From Tenrec ecaudatus (taxonomy: Eukaryota; Chordata; Mammalia; Afrosoricida; Tenrecidae): a DNA stretch of 64,000 bases. The position numbers were made by a program, and so were the translations under genes. The first letter of the stretch is position 1. Each line of letters opens with the position of its first letter. The stretch lies in NCBI RefSeq assembly GCF_050624435.1, contig NC_134539.1:46408001-46472000 (forward strand), given 5' to 3'. Below are positions 1 to 12,650 of this stretch, piece by piece. The notes under the pieces were generated by a model, which was not told where the DNA came from, made no database searches, and worked only from the letters and a program-made list of their open reading frames with translations.

Positions 1-1027
1 CCCAGAGACTCAGAAGGGAGATGACAAGCCAGACAGAAGACTGCCAGAGCCAAGATCCTGGGCAAGGTCATGATGTTGGATAAACGTCCAGGCTAAAAAT
101 AGGCACGTGGGCAAGAGAACATTAATCTTGGGGCCCAAGAACTATAAACAAACAAGAGAGTGCATCCACGGTTTCGAGTGTCAATTACAGGGTGGAGGCT
201 CAAATAACAGGGGATCTACAGAAGCCCAAGCAAGCCAGACACTGATATTAGCAGCCTAGCACCCGGGGACAGAAACTCTAAGTCTGAAGCACAGAAAAAG
301 ATCAAAAGGTTGGACAGAACGTGTGAACAGAGGCGAATTCTGCAATGACCAAAAGAATATTTTTAAATTGGGAAAATATAGTTTTAAACTAGTCTAAATG
401 AGGAGTGCCTTCTTGATCTACTCCATTCTTTTGCATAGAGTTAGTGGCTGCTGCCAGAAATAAATCCAAAGACACTGGAAAGCAGACTGCATGCCAAGTA
501 AACCCTTCCCAACATGTACACAGAGCTCCCTTTGAAGGTGGCTTCTGTTTCCATGACTAATGTCGATAATCTCTCAGGCTCTCTCTGAAGGCTTTGAGTA
601 TGACCTCACTGCACTACTACTGGTCAAGGGCAGAAGCTTGTAGATGGGCCTGTAGGAGTTGCTCTGGGTCTATTAAATCAAACATTCCAGAATTGAGGAG
701 AGCAGGGAATAAATCAGCAGGAAATTTTGTTTATTTCTTTTCCTTTTCCAATTTGGGTTCACCTGAATAAGAACTATTCATACTGCATGCTTCCCCAAGA
801 TGTTTAAAGTACCTATGAGGCCTCTCTTGCAAATAAAAAAAATCAAATTATTTATAAACAATTACCAATAAAAGGAACAGCACTCAGCTGTACTTGCCAC
901 GGTTTCTCAGGCTGGGTGTGCAGGCTAAGAAAGACACGTGTGACAGCTGTTTCCCTAGCTCTTGAAGAAGCACTTCTTAAACTCACAAGTCATGGCCCAC
1001 TGGGCCTAAATGTGCTCCTCTGTAAAA
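1..1027. other. TMEM245 intron 3, unassigned AT-rich sequence
   Basis: No splice-flanked conserved exon and no repeat that I recognise. The exon that would follow exon 3 (the Ser/Pro-rich cytoplasmic region in human TMEM245) was looked for on the minus strand and not found, so it should lie beyond the left edge. Confidence 0.4.
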
Positions 1028-1200
1028 TGAGTGCCCTGGTGGCACAGTGGTTAAACAGTGGGCTTGCCAAGCCAGAGGCTGACGGTTCTAACCTACCCAG
1101 GAGCTCTGCAGGAACAAAGACCTGACAGTCTGCTTCTGTGAAGATTTCAGCCCCGGAACCATTAGGGGAAAGTTCTACCTGTCACAGCAGCAAACGACAA
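1028..1200 (+). mobile_element. AfroSINE copy
   Basis: The tRNA-derived head (GCCCTGGTGGCACAGTGG) is followed by the B-box-like segment and the 'aagatttcagcc...aac' body typical of afrotherian SINEs. The 3' part is diverged. Confidence 0.8.
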
Positions 1201-1539
1201 GTTGGCGCCCAATATCAACAACAAAATGAGGAGGATACCAATGTCGCTGGATTGCTGAGAGAGTGAGGTGAGCTGCCATACATAAAGAGCCGAACAGAAC
1301 TCACCCTTGCTAAGAGATCACAATCATTGATCGTGTCCCTTTTCTCACAGGCCAGGCAACTTAACCAAGCTCGAGTCCTGGTTCCCACCGAGTTGGCACA
1401 GAAGAATGGAGGGGCTGACAGCAGCAGCTGAGTGCAGCAGGGGTTCGTTGTTAGTATTTCCCTTAGGTCACCGGAGGATGACTTTCAAAGAGTCTGGTGA
1501 GGGAGACATTACTGGGCATACGATCAAGCAAGGTAGGTT

Positions 1540-1665
1540 TAAACCTTAGCTCCTTCATTTATAACTCTTGTGACTTTGGGCAAGTCAGCTACCTTCTGAG
1601 ATCAGACACCATCATCTTCATAATGGAGACGTCATCTATTTATAAGGTTTTGTTTGGTTGTTGTT
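1540..1665 (+). repeat. MIR fragment
   Basis: The segment carries the MIR core 'tgtgactttgggcaagtca' followed by the diverged 'cttcataatggagac' region. It is an ancient mammalian SINE on the plus strand. Confidence 0.6.
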
Positions 1666-2403
1666 ATTTTAGGATCACAGAATTAAACGCATTTGAACTA
1701 GAATAACTGGATGCTATCTTACTGGCAATGATCAAAGATTCTACAGAAGAATTCTGTTCAAAGAGAGAAAGTGAAGGACAGAATTTCAAATGCCCATGAA
1801 TTCCAGATTTCCAGAAGCTATGGAGGATGGATGAACCTTGAAAGTCCAGCCCTGAGAGATGCTTTAAACTTCAAACCCCGAATACCCTCTAAAACCTTCC
1901 TTAAAGCCAACAGTCGCTTAGCTGATCAAGCAGAAAGGATCTGTCTAACGCAGCATACTCTTTTCAGAATTAGCTACGTGGGATCAAACTGACAAGAAAC
2001 ACTCAAAGATGAGCTGGGGGGGATGGCGGGCAGTGAGTTTGTACTAAGGAGGAACAACTCAGAAATGGAGGGGGAGGCAGCAGGACAACTCACAGCACGT
2101 GCTCACCTCCAGGAGGGAACCGCCATAAGTGAGAGGGGAGAACTATGCAATACAGACTACACATGGCTTAAGTGTTCACGCCCACGAGGTGGTGCAGGCA
2201 GATGAGAAGAGCTACTCAGAAACTTGGGGTAGGGGCTGGGGGGGAACAACCTCTATCCTATGAGGAAGGGTTATCTGGACAAGAGAGAAGTTAAGAAAAA
2301 GATCCTATTAGAAATCACTTGAAGCAGGCTGGAATGAGCGAAACAACAAGAAAAACCAAGCGTGTTTCCTCTGACTCATTTTAGATTTCCTTCTTAGTAA
2401 CAG
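1666..2403. other. Intronic sequence without a recognised element
   Basis: Purine-rich sequence with short open frames only. Nothing here looks coding or has a recognisable repeat core. Confidence 0.35.
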
Positions 2404-2411
2404 TCTACCGC

Positions 2412-2620
2412 AGGGCTGGCAAACTTTTGAGATGCAAGAGCCAATCCTGTCCCTCACAACAATTTTAAAATTACTATGGTGCCATAAGTACACTTCGAAA
2501 AACAAAGGAAATCCCATTATCTGAAAACTATCCTTGAAGATGTTTCCGTTTTCATTCAGAGCCACAGTTGATGAGCAGCAGTTGATGAGCCACAGTTGAG
2601 GGTCTAGAACCAAGATGCCC
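2412..2620 (+). mobile_element. Possible hAT-type DNA transposon fossil
   Basis: It begins with CAGGGCTGGCAAACTTTT, a common terminus of old mammalian hAT elements, followed by 'agagcca' motifs and a short duplicated 'cagttgatgagc' unit. The right terminus is not clear. Confidence 0.3.
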
Positions 2621-2931
2621 CCAAATCTGGCTTCATACACCACACCACCACCCTGAGATTGGGGCTGACAGTAACAATCGCCATAGCTCTGTTTCTCCAA
2701 CTTGAAACTTGACCGTGAAATTCTTGTCTTCATAGTTCTCTACAAATAACCCTCGGGCAACTGAAACTTAGACCCAATCGAAGACTCATCTAAAACCCCT
2801 GGTTTAGAGCTACCTTGTGCATATAGATGTATTCTTGAAGTTAAACACGGACCACAATCCTGGACAAACGTAGGCAAAAGGAGAAAACTATACTGGGACA
2901 AGGGATAAGCAGGGCTGTCTCAACCATTCAC

Positions 2932-2983
2932 TATATATATATATTCACTTTATATATATATATAAAGTGAATATATATATATA
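2932..2983. repeat. Perfect 52-bp AT-rich palindrome
   Basis: Two 26-bp arms pair with no spacer about a TATATATA centre, and each arm contains the non-alternating block TTCACTTT/AAAGTGAA. Simple (TA)n slippage cannot by itself create the mirrored CACTTT blocks. Confidence 0.9.
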
Positions 2984-3039
2984 AGGCTAAAGCTAACCAC
3001 AGGGACACATGGAAACCACCAAGCGTTTAATGTGGTGAG

Positions 3040-4030
3040 GTTTACAGTCAGTGCAGACTCCCAGGTCGGTCCTTCAGCACCACAACTGGGCCTACGTTTG
3101 AGCCCACTGTTGCAGGACTGAGTCAACCCAGCGCCTCAAGAGGTCTTCTTTTATTTCACTGACAGTTCCCAAGCACAATGTCTTTCTTCAGGGACTGGAC
3201 TCTCCTGATAACAAGCCCAAAGAACATCCACTCTAAGGAGCATCCTAGCTATACCTCTTCAACACAGACTTGCTCGTTCCTCTCACAGTGCACATTGCAG
3301 TCAATGTTCTTCAGCGACACCTTCATTCAAAGGCATCGATCCTTCTTTGGTCTTATCCACTGCCCAGCTTCGGTATGCATATGAGGCCACTGAAAATATC
3401 ACGGCTTGGGCCAGGCACACCTGAGCGCTCTCAAAGTCTTTAACACTTTAAAGAGTTCTTGACAGTCAATCGTTTTTCCATGTATCGTGTTGTTGCTTTC
3501 TGGTCCCATTATGAGGATTTTCATTTTATGTTGAGGTGTAATCCATAATCCTCCTTGTCAAGGTACTTCTATAATCATTTACAACTTTACTTGCATGTCA
3601 CATTGATGATATTGCTTGATAATGTCCACCTTCTGTTGGATCTTCTTTCTCTGGAATGGACACAAATATTGGTTGGTTGGTTTTTTATTGTAGGCTGGTC
3701 CAGTGGCAGTCTTCCAAATTACTTAGCACAGACTGGTAAAATGTTCCAATGTTGCATCTATTTGTTGAGACAACTTCACTGATCATGTCTCATTTCCGAG
3801 AGCCAAGTTTCTCAGGAACATCTTCAGTGCAGTTTGGACTTCTTGCAATATTGTTGATGCTTGATCATTTGCTACTTTTTGCTACTTGCTGAACTTGTTG
3901 AATGTCATACACTGCTTTTTGGTACAGTAACTCCTCCATCTTCGTCAGTAGCTGCCCCAAACAGAAGGCTCCTTCCGTTGCTCTGGTGTGTAACCAGTCT
4001 CATAAGATCAACATCAAGAAGACGAGCCCT
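3040..4030 (-). mobile_element. RTE (BovB-like) LINE, 3' part
   Basis: On the plus strand this reads as the reverse complement of the afrotherian RTE reverse-transcriptase region: 'gactggactctcctgataac', then 'gcatatgaggccactgaaaat', then 'ttatgttgaggtgtaatcc'. It is 3'-proximal, diverged and carries many stops. It matches the copies at 8.8 and 43 kb. Confidence 0.8.
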
Positions 4031-4194
4031 GCAGAGAACACTTGAAAAGATAACAAGATGCAAAATAAAATAAAAATCTTCCTGACTTTCCGTTGTCAGA
4101 AGGATGTATAATGAAGGTTTCCTTGTTCCGTTAGTTATCTTAAAGTTTTTAATGGACTTATTAATAAAAAGGCATGATACAATGATCAGATACC

Positions 4195-4262
4195 CATTAG
4201 ACAAAATCCACACTGAAGGCTTTTAGTCTTTGATCTGAAGCAGTAGGTGCTTCAAGTTCTAA
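4195..4262 (-). mobile_element. RTE LINE fragment
   Basis: The stretch 'atccacactgaaggct...tttgatctgaagcagtaggtgcttcaag' continues the RTE order seen at 9.43 kb. The piece is separated from the main 3-4 kb copy by about 165 bp of other sequence, which suggests an internal rearrangement or a later insertion. Confidence 0.6.
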
Positions 4263-4559
4263 AAGACAAAGACAAAACTCCAAATTGTTTAAAGAAAGAA
4301 CCCCACTGAAAACTGACTAAAGCCTACGCCCATCAAGTAATTCCCAATTCCTAGCGATGCTGTACAGAGTTTCCAAGACAGCAAATCTTTACAGAAGCTA
4401 CAAGGCCAAGGTGAGTGGGGCCTTTTTCGGACACGAAGCAATTGCTAATGATGTGGTCTGAGGACCAAACACAGAGCGAACCCTTGTCAGCACTCCTGAG
4501 AGTCACTGCTAAGACAGGACGCTTCTTAAGATGCTTAAAGAAAAACCAGGACCAGGCTA

Positions 4560-5290
4560 TAATGGTACAATGTTCACAAAACACCCAACTCCCATAATGT
4601 TCTATTTCATAGCATATTTTTGGATATGTTATACAATGCTTGACTATATTTGCAATAGCCAAAAAGCAGAAACAACCCAAAAGTTCCATCAACAAGTGAA
4701 TGAATAAACAAACAGTGGTGTATCTATCAATGTCCCACTGTTCAGCCATAAACAAGAATGAAATACTACATACTTCAACTTGGATGAGCCTTAAAAATGT
4801 TATGAAGTACAGACTGAAAAAAAAGCTATTAATTCTCCTCCTGACCCTACAGGGCAGAGTAGAACTGCCCCTGTGGGTTTCAAACCAAGACTAACTCTTT
4901 ATGGAATAGGCAGAAAGCCTCCTCTTTCTCCCATGGAGTGGCTGGTGGGTTCAAACTGCCGACCTGTGGTTAGCACCCCAAAATTCAACCCACCATGCCT
5001 GTAAGGCTCCCTAAGTAAAGAAGCCAGTGACAAAGGGCATATAATGTGCAATTATATTTACATGAAAACCTTCAGAATAAGCAAATCCATAAAAGCAGAA
5101 AGCAGGCTAATACCAGGAGCTGAAGGAAAAAGAGAAAAGTAAGGAACAGATGTGAGGTTTCCTTTTAAGGTGATAAAAAAAGCTTTAGAAGTAGACAGAG
5201 GTGACAGTTACATAACTCTGTGAATGTAAATGTACTAAATTCCCTGTATTGCATATTTTAAAATAATTAGTGGCTAATTTTGCTACGTGA
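4560..5290 (+). mobile_element. L1M-type LINE-1 3' region, split by a SINE
   Basis: The order 'tttgcaatagccaaaaagcag', 'caacaagtgaatgaataaac', 'gttcagccataaacaagaatg', then after the SINE 'aagccagtgacaaagg' and 'aaatccataaaagcagaaag' is that of old mammalian L1 3' ends. An AfroSINE interrupts it at about 4.83-5.01 kb. Confidence 0.75.
4835..5010 (-). mobile_element. AfroSINE copy nested in L1M
   Basis: In reverse orientation it reads 'gaccctacagggcagagtag', 'ctttctcccatggagtggct' and 'ggttcaaactgccgacctg'. It sits inside the older L1 fragment, so it inserted later. Confidence 0.8.
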
Positions 5291-5466
5291 ATTCTATCAT
5301 TTAAAAACACAAAAAATAAAAAGTGTGGTCTAATTTCAAATATTTGCGCAAACTATTTTAAGTAAATTTGAGCCATTTCATTATAGCATTACTGTATTAT
5401 TGATTTTTTAAAATAAAGCTACTTTCCAAATACTTCTTCTTAGAGTAACATTAATAAAACACCCTA

Positions 5467-5583
<117 letters not shown>

Positions 5584-5944
5584 TTATTAAAAGTTAACAT
5601 TGTTCAGTTTAGTACATTGATAGAGTAATTTGATGAGTATGGTGACAACAAAACTGATTCATGGGTAAGGGAGTTCCAGACTGAGCGTTTCTAGCAGTGA
5701 AGTCTAGCCCCTCTCTCAGGGTCCTGGGTTGTCTACAGGACTATGCATGTGCTAACCTAATGGTAACAGGTTGTACTACCTGGTCATGTTAGAATCGAGG
5801 TAAGTCCAAAGGACACTTTGAACTCAAAGCACCCATTTGACCAGACAATGACCAGGATTAAGGAGCCTCACTAGATTTCCTGGTTGTAAGCTCAACCTCG
5901 CAATTAGGACCCACCTACTGCCAGGGAGTCCATTCAAATTCATT

Positions 5945-6100
5945 GGGCCCTATAGGAAAGAGTAGAACTGGTCTACAGGGTTTGAGACTACAAATATTTA
6001 TATATGGTGGAGGCAGCATCTCTCCCCACAGAATGGCTGGTGGGACTGAACCATCAACCTTGAAATTAGCAGCCCAATGCTTAACCCACTACACCTCAAA
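5945..6100 (-). mobile_element. AfroSINE copy
   Basis: Reverse-oriented body: 'gccctataggaaagagtaga', 'acagaatggctggtgggact', 'agcagcccaatgcttaaccc'. Confidence 0.8.
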
Positions 6101-6159
6101 TAGTAAATAATAGGAAAACATGGAGTTTCTAAAGCAAATTCTACAGGGAATCTTTGTCC

Positions 6160-6340
6160 CACCCCACTGTCACCAAGCTGACTCCAACTCATAGTAAGAG
6201 AACGCTTTGCAAGATTTCCAACACTGTTAACTCTTTACTGGAACAGCCAGTCTCATCACTTTCCCAAGGAGTGGCTGATGGATTTGAACCACTGACCTTG
6301 CAGTTAGCAACCCAGTACTTAAATCTATTAACTGACCAGC
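6160..6340 (-). mobile_element. AfroSINE copy
   Basis: A second reverse-oriented copy with the RTE-like tail ('ccaagctgactccaactcat') at its left and 'ggagtggctgatggatttga' in its body. It lies only 60 bp from the previous copy. Confidence 0.8.
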
Positions 6341-6799
6341 AGAAGAGTCTGAAGGTGCACAGCACAAAGCGTCCCGGGATCCTTCCACATGTGCAGTGAG
6401 AAAATGCTCACAAGTAGTCAAAGAATAGGCCCCTAGCTATTTGAATTTCCCAGGTTCATCTACACCCTAGATTTTGAATCGTAGGTAGGAATGTTTGACT
6501 TCTTTCCCAGATTCAAGATGCGTCACATCGCACTCCTGTGTTCCACGTCAGCGAAGTTTGGGAGGCACACTGTTCAACAGCAGACTCTAGGCACGAACAT
6601 CTCAACAGTTTTTTATATTTTAAGTAGGAAGTAGCTCTAAAAGCAACTGTTAATAAGTTCTGTTTTACTGAAATCTGCTTTTAAATCAAAACGTAATGTT
6701 TTGTAGACTCGCACTTGTAGATAAAAGAATTCCACCTCTGTATCATACTACACATAAATCTACAACACCTTGGCTAACAATGAGCATCTCAAATACAGG

Positions 6800-6985
6800 G
6801 AAGCCACCGCACTGCAGGGGCTGCGACAATGGACTGTGCGGTGTCTGCGTGAAGCGCTGGGCTGCTCCGCAAAAGAGCCGCGGCAGTCCGCTCCCACAAA
6901 GATTTACCCCCTCCGACATGCCACCTAACAGTTCTATTCTGTCCCATAGGGTCACCCTGGATGGGAATTAGCTTCAAGGGGTTGG
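6800..6985 (+). mobile_element. AfroSINE copy, diverged
   Basis: Plus-oriented body and tail: 'tctgcgtgaagcgctgggct', 'cacaaagatttaccccc' and 'ttctgtcccatagggtcacc'. CpG-derived changes are frequent. Confidence 0.65.
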
Positions 6986-7497
6986 TCACTACTGTGTAGC
7001 TCTAACAGACACGGGATCACCTGCTAAGTTGTGTCTCCTTGAAAGCTAGTCATTGCTCTAGCATCTGTTCCTGCTGGCAACATAGATTGATTAAACGACT
7101 TCATTCATGGGACATTCCTTCGAGTATTAGACAGAGGTTTTCAATTAGAATATCATCAGATCTCTTCTTCCTGCCCTGTAGGCATAGGACCCCTCTTCCC
7201 TTATCCAGCATAAAGATCTTTTCTAGTTCCTGTAATATTTATCCAACCTTCAGTCCTCCTCAAGCTGCTTATCTATAGCCTCTTTCAATATGACACCCAG
7301 AAATGACTCGACAGTGCAAGTGCGCTCTGCTTTTGCTTTTAAAAGCCCTTTAAAAAGGTGAACATTTCATATAATTAAAAGATACGCATTTCAAAGCATA
7401 ACATCGTTGTTAAAGATTACTTAACGTTTAAAGCATAACATTTTCTAAAGAACATTTTAAAGAACTCTAAATCAACATCTAGCACTTCAAAGAATTA

Positions 7498-7758
<261 letters not shown>

Positions 7759-8792
7759 TTACAGCATGAGCGCTTTATAAGCGCCACTAGCCAGAGGAAA
7801 GAAAGTGCCCGCCTCCTGCCCACACAAACCAAATTTGAGAGAAGGCAGGCAGCTGAGATCTCATGCTACCATGTTACTTAAATAGCTTAACAAAAAATAA
7901 ACAGTTTTAATTTGACATACACTGCAGTTCGAAAAATTCACACTTAAAAGTAATCGGTCATTAACTTATTAAGAGTCTCATTTTGTGGGATTTCCAAATG
8001 TTTTCTATAAATTAATGTTTAGAAAAGGAAAAAACAAGTAAGGCTTTCCCAAAAGCATCAGATTAAAAGATCCCACGTCAGCCTAAAAACCACATTTGTG
8101 CCGTGAGAACATTTTTAACGGCGGAAGGAAAGCAGCGCGAGGGCCCTCCTACAGTCTACACAGCAGACGCTCACAGCAGAGTCCAGTGGTGTGAGCGCAG
8201 TTGAAGAAATGTGCCTGAGAAAAATCTTACTGCAGGAAGAAACAGGGGCATCTGGCAGAAGAAATACAAGAGTCAGACAGGGTCTCCTCTTCAGCTTTCC
8301 CACACAAAAGCTATCTTAACAAAGAGGGAAGGAATATATAATCTAAAGAAAATCTAAACACCGAGAAATAATTCATATAATTTTACTAAGAAGGGGTAAA
8401 ATTCAAGTTTGACCAAAACACACCAATAAACAAGCAAATAAGAGAATTTCAGAAAACAAGTTTATAATTCAGAGCACAAAGGAAAAGAAGCAGATGTGAT
8501 CAGTCATATCTATCAATAAAAATAACCCACTGGTCTTAAAAATGTTTACAGTTTCTGATTTTTGCATTGGGCTTACTGAATAATGACAAATTCTAAAAAC
8601 ATTTTGATATAAACCAGTTCAACGGCGTGTCATTTAAAACACTGTAAAGTGTACTACCTAAAAGTTCAACACCTGGCAAATGGGTGACTATTGATAACTG
8701 CCTCATTAAAATGTTATGCAACAATTCCATCAGGTCTGTTAGTTTTACAAAGACCACGCGGTTTAAAAGTATCCCTGAGACCATATTATGAA

Positions 8793-9835
8793 GGAAAACG
8801 TTGTTGGACTCCTTCGAGTCAGTTCCGACTCAAAGCCATCCCGCGCACAACAGAATGAAGCCCCTACCAGAGCGGCACCATCCTCACAGCTGTAACCACA
8901 GTGTCAATCCATCGTACCCAGGGGCTTCCTCTTTCGTGCTGTTCTTCTACTTTACCAAGCATGACGTCCCTTCCAGGGACTGGTACTCATGTATGTGCAA
9001 AGTAACTGAGATGAAATCTCAACATCCTTGATTTTAAAGAGTCCTCTGGTTGCACTTCTCCCAGACAGGTTTTTTTGTTCCTCTGACAGTCCATGGTATT
9101 TCCAATATCCATCCCCAGCGCCATGACACAAATGCACAGGTTCTTCCTATTTCTTGCCCTGCATTCGCACGCACACAAGGCAATTCAGAATACCAAGGCT
9201 CGGGTCCGTTGCGCCTAGTCTTCAGAGTGGCGTTCCTTGTTCTTCAACACTAGAGACGTCCTGAGCAGCAGATCTGCCCAACGCAGGTGTCGTTGTTTCC
9301 TGACTGCTGCTTCCATGACCCCTGATTACAACAGATCCAAACAAAATGAAATCCTTAATAACTTCAATCTTTTCACCACTTATCATGAGGTTATTTATTG
9401 TGAGAATTTGGGAGGTTTCTTTACATGAAGTTGCAATCCACACTGAAGGCTGCAGTTCTCGACCTTCACTAGCAAGGGCTTCAAGTCCTCCTTGATTTCA
9501 GACAGCAAGGCCGCGTCATCTGCATATCTATCGCAGGTTATTATATGCCTTCCTCCACATTCTTCTTCATGTAGCCCAGCTGCTTAGATTATGTGCCCGG
9601 CATACAGACTGAATCTAAAAGGTGAAAAAGATACAACCTCTCTATGGGCACCTTTCCTGATTTTAAACCATGCAGTAAGTATCCTATGTCCTGTGCAAAC
9701 TAACGGCCTCTAGTCTATGTATAGGGTGAGCACAAAGAAGTACTGGGGAATTTCCATTCTTCTCAACGCTTTCCAAAGCTTGTTCCGAGCTACATCGCGG
9801 CACGCTTTTGCATAGTCAATACAAGGAAAAGAGTA
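8793..9835 (-). mobile_element. RTE LINE, 3' end
   Basis: The left end carries the RTE 3' terminus in reverse ('gttgttggactccttcgagt', 'agttccgactcaaagcc'), followed in order by 'taccaagcatgacgtccctt', 'tcagagtggcgttcc', 'caatccacactgaaggctgc' and 'ttttgcatagtcaatac'. It is 5'-truncated, and the reading frames are broken. Confidence 0.85.
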
Positions 9836-10257
9836 GGACACAAACATACGACATGATTACAATTATCTGGTGAGGGAAAGGAAAAAGAGTAAGTTAGTGG
9901 CTGCAAATGAATGATAGAGCAGCTGCTTTACCTTTGACTAGTTTTCTGTATCTTCCAAATTGTTTTCAATGGGCCAAGTGTTAATATAGTAAAAAATATT
10001 AAAAATATTCTTCTTGAAGCAATTCAGATGAAATACTGAAGAGAACTGAAGCTCTAGATGCATAAGGTTATGGAAAACGAGCCTACCACTGCTTCAAAAG
10101 GTTCTAGGTTACAGGAACAAGCATGACCCTGGAAATTCGGAGAGAGTGAAATATGATGGTAGCATGATTCCCTCTGAGAGCAAATTCTGGATATAATAGC
10201 CGACCTCCATAAAACTGACTCTGGACCAGGAGACTGTGACTGATTCACTTCATATTA

Positions 10258-11112
10258 TACAAGCGGTATCAAAAAAAAAAAAGAATTTTTTTTTTTTTAC
10301 TTTCAAAGCTATATATTTAATTTTTTTTACAAAACAACCTTAACACCTTCAAAGTACTGTCCATTACACTTAATACATTTGTCAAAGATGCGATTCCATT
10401 CTTGGAGATATTTTTCAAATTCATCTGTTTGAATGGCTGACAGCACCTCGTTTTTATCCTCACCTCTTCTACGCTTGCAAATCCCTGTCCTTTCCTATCC
10501 CTCTGCATTCACAGAAACAAGAGTGAGTTCAGGTGAGTGAGGTGCATGGGGTAAGGAGGCATGCTGTTGTTGCCCAAAACTGGCACACTGACATGGTTGC
10601 CTGAGCAGGTACATTGTGTGGGGGCAAAATAGTCCCATCTGCCACAAACCAGGTCTTTTTTGTCTGACACTGTTATGCAATCTTTAAATAGAAAGCTTGA
10701 TTAACAATCTGACCTGGTGGAACGAACTCCAGATGCACTTCAAGCCAACATTTTTGTCCAATCATCAGTCAACATTTCACCTTTTTGAAATGAGTTCTTC
10801 CCATAGTGCTGTCCTTGTAAGCTGTGTTCAACATCACAACAGTTTCTGTGGCCTTTTATCCAGCGCAGCAAACAAAACTTCACAGCCACACAGTTTTCTT
10901 AAATCAGCCATTATGAAAAATGAAGTTCAAGCGAAACTGCTTTTACAAAACAAAAAAATTCACTGTGACCAGAGAAAACCTTTCCAGGCAACACCACTGG
11001 GTGCACTAACTCAGAGTGAGTTGCTTGATGTTCAACTGGGGAGGAGGGGGGGATGTACACTATCTAGCTCCACCCAGTGCAATTCCGGTTTTGAAGGGGG
11101 TAGCCCCGTATA
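10258..11112 (-). mobile_element. Decayed mariner with transposase remnants
   Basis: A Tc1/mariner element lies on the minus strand. Three transposase traces appear in order: an N-terminal MADLRKLCGC start near 10.91 kb, a middle piece reading like 'EFVPPGQ..N.AFYL' near 10.72 kb, and a C-terminal piece AIQTDEFEKYLQEWN then KCIKCNGQYFEG near 10.38 kb. The catalytic-core sequence between the N-terminal and middle pieces is missing, and stops and frameshifts interrupt the rest. TATAC...GG-type ends are present at both sides, although the left one is degenerate and followed by A/T runs. It cannot encode an active enzyme. Confidence 0.75.
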
Positions 11113-11124
11113 CTAACTTGTCTA

Positions 11125-11255
11125 ACCCTCCTAACCCCATGAATAACTAGTAGTATCACAGATGATAGAAACTCCAATTTCAGGAAGTAACTCAGCCAAA
11201 GTCATTCATTTGGTAAATAAACGGCAGAGCCAGGATCAGAGCCAAGGAAACCTAA
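11125..11255 (-). repeat. MIR fragment
   Basis: Reverse-oriented MIR core: 'ggaagtaactcagccaaagt' and 'cagagccaggatcagagcc'. Confidence 0.55.
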
Positions 11256-11323
11256 GGGTGGGACTAGAAAAAAGTAGTGAAAAACATTGTGACATTTTCA
11301 AAAAGGAAAAACAAGGAAGGGTA

Positions 11324-11810
11324 CAGGCATATCTCAAAGATATTGCAAGTTCAGCAATAAAGAGCAATCAAGTAAAATCTTGAACATTTCTCAGAGCATT
11401 TAATTTACATGTAAGCAAGACTTACGTATACGCACTGGGAACCATAGTGTATTAAAGCACTCTAATGACTTACCAGCTTACCAGAGAGGCTATAAACTAC
11501 AAGGGGAGCAGTTCAAGCCCACCAGCCTCTGAGGGAGAAAGAAGAGGTTTTTCGTGTCCAGTAAGGAGTACACTCTCAGAACCCACAGGGACAGTTCAAC
11601 TCTGTCCTACAGAATTGCTGTTAAGTTGGAATTGATGTAATGTCAATGAGTTTGGTAGTCTACTAAGGGTGCAATACCATTATGAAAAAGTCTGAAATAT
11701 TGTAAAACTTAAACACTGTTGGAAAAATGATACTGATAGACTCTAGGCAGGGTTGCCATAAACCTTCACATTATAAACAACAGTATCTGAAAAGCACAGT
11801 AAACAGATTT
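11324..11810 (+). mobile_element. Tigger-type DNA transposon, split by a SINE
   Basis: The left terminus, CAGGCATATCTCAAAGATAT, follows a TA dinucleotide. After the interrupting AfroSINE the element resumes with 'gtgcaataccattatg', 'ctgttggaaaaatgatactg', 'gcagggttgccataaacctt' and 'cagtatctgaaaagcacag'. This is the TcMar-Tigger order; it is a non-autonomous fossil. Confidence 0.7.
11480..11660 (+). mobile_element. AfroSINE copy nested in Tigger
   Basis: Plus-oriented body: 'gagcagttcaagcccaccag', 'cagttcaactctgtcctaca' and 'attgctgttaagttggaatt'. It interrupts the Tigger element and is therefore younger. Confidence 0.75.
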
Positions 11811-12477
11811 TGACAACTATAAATTACTGAAATAAAATAATCATCAGCAAATCAGCAAATGGGTGGTGTCCAATGACATGTCATACAGGAGTAGTAAGCC
11901 CTGCCTAAGAAACACTAAATAAGTAACTAAGAGGAAAGGTTATAAATCAGTTTCATCTTAATCTCAGAGTAGTTAATAACAGTTTGTAGTTAAATGAAAT
12001 CAGTTAATTAAAATTATACAATGGGGACTAAAAAGATATCCTGAAGTTGGAACAATTGGGGCTGATTCAAATAAGATTGAATTTAATGAAAAGAAATACA
12101 ATGAACAGCTTTTAGGTTCAAAACCACAACTGTACCACTACAGAAGGGGAAGGTAGAGATTACGGCTGGGGTGAGTGCTTATTGATAAAAGTATCACATT
12201 CACAGCAGGGAATGTAAGAGTTTCCATGAACGGGAACAGATCACAGGACATGTGCAAGAGAATTCAGTATGGGAAACAGAAATCACAACATAGGAGAAAT
12301 GGAGCTTCACAAACTGTCTAGTGTAGGAAAAAAAGGAAATATCAAGGCTTCATAACCATCTTCAAATAATTAGGGGGGGGAAGTTACCTCGAAAAAGCTT
12401 TAAATTAAATAATAAATGGGAATTAAAAAGCAAGATACACGAGGTCAAATATGAGGAAACATGTTCTAGTAAACTGT

Positions 12478-12650
12478 ACTCCACTGCCACCGAGTAATTC
12501 CCAACCACGGCAACTGGATTGTGGTGCAAGTCGAAGTGCTCCTCAGGGTTCGTTCCCAAGACTGTACATCTTGATGGGAGCAGGTAAACTCATCTTTCTC
12601 CCGCGGAGCAGCTGGTGAGCTGAGCCGCTTAACCCACCGTGTCTCCAAGA
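12478..12650 (-). mobile_element. AfroSINE copy
   Basis: Reverse-oriented copy: 'ctccactgccaccgagtaat', 'atctttctcccgcggagcag' and 'gccgcttaacccaccgtg'. Confidence 0.8.
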
